From: an uncultured Muribaculaceae bacterium
GTDB taxonomy: Bacteria; Bacteroidota; Bacteroidia; Bacteroidales; Muribaculaceae
NCBI GenBank assembly: GCA_910584055.1
Contig: CAJTZS010000040.1
Coordinates: 1-38,120, forward strand
Length of the DNA stretch: 38,120 bases
Direction: 5' to 3'
In this document: positions 35,901 to 38,120 of the stretch, piece after piece
How positions within the stretch are numbered: position 1 is the stretch's first letter
How the letters are laid out: each line of letters starts with the position of its first letter
Position numbers and translations under genes: made by a program
The notes under the pieces: model-generated
Seen by the model: the letters and a program-made list of their open reading frames with translations, nothing else
Database searches by the model: none
What the model was told of the DNA's origin: nothing

Positions 35901-36177
35901 TCGAATATTCAAGTCCCATTCCCGGCAAAACCTCCTTAAGGATTATGGAGACAGGAGTCTTCGATTTGTTTAAACGGTTCGGAATCTTCCGTTTCCCTAT
36001 CTCGCTGTCATAGGAAAAACGATAATCTGTCTGGCGCTCTATCGCCGCAAAAAGACTTTTCAATGACGTAGGCTGCACCGACAAAGTCACTCGCGCATTC
36101 TGAGCCCAGCCCGCGACAGCTATCATCAACGCTATCATGAGCGTTGAAAAACGCATTTTCTTGTTAGGTCTGTTCAT
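32947..36177 (-). CDS. SusC-like TonB-dependent transporter with STN domain
   Basis: SusC/RagA family transporter, 1076 aa. After the signal peptide (to about GWAQ, residue 26) comes an STN domain (about 27-105: LKSLFAAIERQTDYRFSYD, then KVITVSKMG). A Gly/Ala/Lys-rich linker, a carboxypeptidase-D-like domain (about 121-208, beginning INGKVTDGGGEPLTG), the plug (VVVGYGTMQKKRVTSSIT, GASAGAIYGTRASAGVILVT-like region) and the barrel follow. An STN domain normally contacts a FecR anti-sigma, so this transporter should signal to an ECF sigma/FecR pair. The only sigma gene adjacent to its operon is the truncated one at the right edge. An operon with the upstream MBL gene (79-base gap) is likely. Confidence 0.95.
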   Translation of the reverse strand: MNRPNKKMRFSTLMIALMIAVAGWAQNARVTLSVQPTSLKSLFAAIERQTDYRFSYDSEIGKRKIPNRLNKSKTPVSIILKEVLPGMGLEYSMLSDKVITVSKMGEKRGKGEAAAGHGNAMKINGKVTDGGGEPLTGATVAVEGTRLASVADLDGNFSIQAVPGQTLKVSLVGMTPVKIKVKQGQLEYPVVMRGEDRTLDQVVVVGYGTMQKKRVTSSITSISGDDLMAGVGGATLATALQGKVSGLTISGNSSPNATNGYQLRGVSSVKGGTSPLVVIDGIPGGDLRAINQEDVESIDVLKDASAGAIYGTRASAGVILVTTKKAKEGKATVTYNGEFSIESVRKRLDMLTPQEYLDYGRGEDFGARTDWYDLMCRDTPFSQRHSVTMTGGTKALSLYSSLSYSNQQGIVIGDGRKDYSARLNGRYSLWENRLEIGLRMQYREAHRDQRNTANDVENSIALNPTIPVMDPDNPTHYNVNKAGLGADFFNPVANIMDQDYKGTDQWFMGDLNLKYTILPGFTAQASVGVDRRQWTRTIYYNQFHRKSVDSGKLGEATHSYQKSLNTNWEAYLSYTKEFGDMHHFDAVAGWSYFNETGQEAFSMTNRDFTVDGIGPWDMSAGKDLSMGLAGMSSSKDATEHLLSWYGRANYSYDDRYIAMVSYRREGSSKFGKNHRWGNFWSVSAGWRMNREAWLRDVEWLDELKLRAGYGVTGNDNFAAGYTTYTYASDGMYPTPGGMEWGPAYKSARNANPDLKWEEKKEFNVGIDFGFFNNRLSGKFDWFYRRVDDMLFAVTAPAPPMTAKTIMKNVGSLSNTGWEFELTGRIFRTSDFDWDATVRFSSNTSKIKNLGEESSQILSDGLPQSMGNTHKLVNNQTIGQFWLFKNAGVDENGEWLIYDKEGNVVPAKGNDKIDNKYYVGNGVPKLVFSMDHTFRYRDFDLGINCRSYIDYDVYDTVNLYYGLQNQQGVNVLRSAYEENKHIKGNRITCDYFLSDASFFKIDAISLGYTLNLSKWQKYVKSLRVYVTARDVATFTKFKGYNPEQSVNGLFPGVQEVRNKASMYPQTIHWTFGLQLKF

Positions 36178-36256
36178 TAATCTGAGTTTATAATGGTTAT
36201 GGAATATTCTCTTTTTCTTTTTTCTTATCCCTCATCACTTGCACCTTATACTTCAC

Positions 36257-37618
36257 CTACCTGCTGCGATAAGTGCCATGAATGGATTTTATCTTGTATG
36301 TCAGGGATGTGTCGTCAATAACAAAAACCTTGTATTGCCCGTCGGCTGCCACCCGGACCGCCACATGGCCCTCCCAGGATTTGAAATTGTTGCGGTAGGC
36401 GGACAGTTTCGATCGCTGCGCTTCCGAGACACCTGTCGTAAAAATATTGACATTAGGGCAGGTAGTTACAATATCTTTTATGGCACCGGGCTTCGGCTGT
36501 CCGTCACGCCATGTATTCACGAGAAGTGTCTGAGGCCGCAGGCAATCAAGCAACTCACGGCTGTTGGCGTTATTGTTGCCATGGTGATTGGCTTTCATCA
36601 CTTCCACGTTCCCGACAAGCGTGCATAACGGAGCCTCGGCATCAAGCCACGGAGAAACTTCCCGGTTGTTGTATTGCAGGTCGCCTCCTGAAAACATATC
36701 GAATGCGCCCCATCTAAGCATAATGGCCACAGAGTATATGTTCTCTTTAGGGCTAACCATGTTTATTGCCTCAAGATCGGGAGTGCCGTCACCCCTGACA
36801 GGGAGATTAAAACGGGAAGACTGCCCGGTGCCGGTCCAGTAATATCCGCTTCCGCACAGAACCCTGATGCTGAAATCGTCATAATCCGAAGGAGCGCGGT
36901 TAAGTATTATCTGGTCGGTATGCCCTACCTGCACTGTTTCGTAAACAGTTCCCTTAGATTTCCGAGTCCAGTCGAGGAATCTCATATAGTCCTTAAACCT
37001 CTTCTCCCCCGAACGGTCGATCGGGAAGGTATAATCCCTGTCTATTATCTTCTTAAAGTCAAGCAGTGTCCCTAATTCGTTGACACCGCTCAAATAGAAA
37101 CCACCGTCCGGATGCTTCTTAACCGATGCCGATACCGGACAGAGCGCGGCATAAGTCTCGGGAAAATTGCCCATATGGTCAGTATCGAAATGTGAGCAAA
37201 GCCAATAATCCACGGTCTTGCCGTTCGGATTGAAATGTTTAACATAATCCGCTATCGCGGTGGCGGATGAAACATTTATCGACGGACGCGGTGGCAACGG
37301 TTCGGCGGAGACATCGGGATCCTTCGTCACCACATCATGAGTTATCAGCGATCCGGCGGCATCTATTATCATTGACGTGCCGTCGGGAAGAATGAAGAAA
37401 GAGCACTCTCCCCGGCCGGTGCTGATCGTATGTATATCAAGTGTGCCGGGTGTCCATGCGGGAAGTGCCTCCCCTATCCTTGCAGGGAACACCTCATCAG
37501 GTTGTTCCTCCGGAGGGGTGACCGGCGACTGGGGGCTATCGGAATGTTTTCCGCACCCTGCAAGACCGCATGCAATTGCCGCCCAGGTAATCGTATGGAT
37601 GAATAGTTTTCGTTTCAT
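36257..37618 (-). CDS. metallo-beta-lactamase-fold lipoprotein
   Basis: Lipoprotein (GLAGC, Cys22), 453 aa, with a metallo-beta-lactamase fold. The metal-binding motif is SHFDTDHMGN (His143, Asp145, Asp147, His148), with later supporting blocks FSGGDLQ and KANHHGN. These resemble the ComEC/Rec2-type MBL domain, including its HHGN motif. A proline-rich linker follows the Cys (about residues 28-40). Between the metal site and the GGDLQ block is an insertion with FPIDRSGEKRFKDYM. The substrate is unknown; nuclease, phosphodiesterase and ester hydrolase are all possible. It is the first gene before the STN-SusC, which makes it a likely but unusual PUL component. Confidence 0.86.
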   Translation of the reverse strand: MKRKLFIHTITWAAIACGLAGCGKHSDSPQSPVTPPEEQPDEVFPARIGEALPAWTPGTLDIHTISTGRGECSFFILPDGTSMIIDAAGSLITHDVVTKDPDVSAEPLPPRPSINVSSATAIADYVKHFNPNGKTVDYWLCSHFDTDHMGNFPETYAALCPVSASVKKHPDGGFYLSGVNELGTLLDFKKIIDRDYTFPIDRSGEKRFKDYMRFLDWTRKSKGTVYETVQVGHTDQIILNRAPSDYDDFSIRVLCGSGYYWTGTGQSSRFNLPVRGDGTPDLEAINMVSPKENIYSVAIMLRWGAFDMFSGGDLQYNNREVSPWLDAEAPLCTLVGNVEVMKANHHGNNNANSRELLDCLRPQTLLVNTWRDGQPKPGAIKDIVTTCPNVNIFTTGVSEAQRSKLSAYRNNFKSWEGHVAVRVAADGQYKVFVIDDTSLTYKIKSIHGTYRSR

Positions 37619-37713
37619 GGTCAGTAGTTAAAAGATTGCATAAACGACAGGAGGTTTTATCGCCTGCCTACGTAATACTGACGCACTGTCAGGAATTTGT
37701 ACCTTATAATTTA

Positions 37714-37729
37714 TATGTTATATAACATA
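37714..37729. repeat. 16-base palindrome in divergent gap
   Basis: TATGTTATATAACATA is a perfect palindrome (centre 37721/37722) in the 175-base gap between the divergent MBL and sigma genes. It is AT-rich and could be an operator or part of a promoter. The rest of 37619-37793 shows only the -7 box at 37776-37783. Confidence 0.5.
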
Positions 37730-37775
37730 GGGTTGATTTTATCAATTTTCATCCCGATGTTCATTTATTTTTACA

Positions 37776-37783
37776 TAAATTTG
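37776..37783 (+). promoter_or_regulatory. candidate -7 box for the right-edge sigma gene
   Basis: TAAATTTG is an exact TAnnTTTG match, ending ten bases before the ATG at 37794. The resulting 5' leader would be only a few bases. No convincing -33 element is visible at 19-21 bases upstream. Confidence 0.4.
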
Positions 37784-37793
37784 CACTCCGGTT

Positions 37794-38081
37794 ATGAAGG
37801 CAACAGAGAAAAATGAGACGGTTCTTATCGCGGAACTCAGAAGGGGTTCCGTTAAAGCTTTTGATGCCTTCTATGAACTTTATTTCAATAAAGTTTACGC
37901 TTACTGCCTACAGATTTCGAAATCAGAGCAGAAAGCGGTTGATATAACTCAGGATGTGTTCCTTAAACTTTGGGAGACAAGACATTCGATAAAGACCGAC
38001 AGGAGCATCAGCCCCTATCTCTTCAGAATCGCACGCAACAATCTTGTCTCCGCCTACAGGGAAACAACAATAGTTCGTTAA
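37794..38081 (+). pseudogene. ECF sigma factor, truncated after region 2
   Basis: The 95-residue product contains the complete sigma region 2: AFDAFYELYFNKVYAYCLQI, DITQDVFLKLWETR and the segment SPYLFRIARNNLVSAYRE. It stops at 38079-38081, directly after YRETTIVR. The region 4 helix-turn-helix, which would need about 70-80 more residues, is absent. None of the three frames in the remaining 39 bases resembles the missing part, and AT-rich DNA begins at the break. This suggests interruption by an insertion or a rearrangement near 38065-38075, or an assembly join. Before truncation it was probably the partner of the STN-SusC system, which lies divergently on the minus strand. Confidence 0.7.
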
Positions 38082-38120
38082 AAATTTGATTATAGGCTAA
38101 GCTGCATCTGTCGCCAAGCC

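Overview
The window looks like a gut Bacteroidales chromosome, most likely a Muribaculaceae-type organism. It carries two SusC/SusD systems, four GH92 mannosidases, ECF sigma/FecR regulation, many lipoproteins with LxxC-type signals, and Bacteroidetes-style -7 boxes (TAnnTTTG). I see no tRNA, rRNA, CRISPR array or complete insertion sequence. Taxonomy is inferred from gene content only.

Region 1 (1-1663, minus strand) is an ECF sigma factor followed by its FecR-type anti-sigma factor. Region 2 (1789-15889, plus strand) is a tightly packed nine-gene operon with no internal gap above 11 bases: three GH92 alpha-mannosidases, an MFS sugar transporter, a GH130 phosphorylase, a fourth GH92, glucosamine-6-phosphate deaminase (NagB), a PIG-L/LmbE deacetylase and a ROK kinase. 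Together these read as a route for N-glycan mannose trimming, uptake of Man-beta-1,4-GlcNAc, phosphorolysis to Man-1-P and GlcNAc, and conversion of GlcNAc to fructose-6-P. No nagA is present in the window, and the PIG-L protein may take its place.

Region 3 (15980-18298, plus strand) holds a sigma-70-like factor, a four-helix membrane protein and an OmpA-family lipoprotein, closed by a bidirectional terminator. Region 4 (18316-26243, minus strand) is a starch-type susC-susD-susE-susF operon without any glycoside hydrolase. It is preceded by a roughly 260-base structured leader containing a perfect 32-base palindrome and a 40-codon ORF. Region 5 (26323-29529, minus strand) is a DUF4836 lipoprotein, an unusual ABC ATPase and an FtsX/MacB-type permease. 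Region 6 (29531-37618, minus strand) is a second polysaccharide utilisation locus: a metallo-beta-lactamase-fold lipoprotein, SusC with an STN signalling domain, SusD and a GH27 enzyme. Divergent from it at the right edge is an ECF sigma gene that stops after region 2.

The points most worth attention are the structured leader before susC, the stand-alone NagB plus PIG-L pair that corresponds to a single fused protein in Bacteroides, the inverted repeat bracketing a -7 box between susD and GH27, the ABC ATPase lacking a switch histidine, the MBL lipoprotein in a PUL, and the truncated sigma factor.
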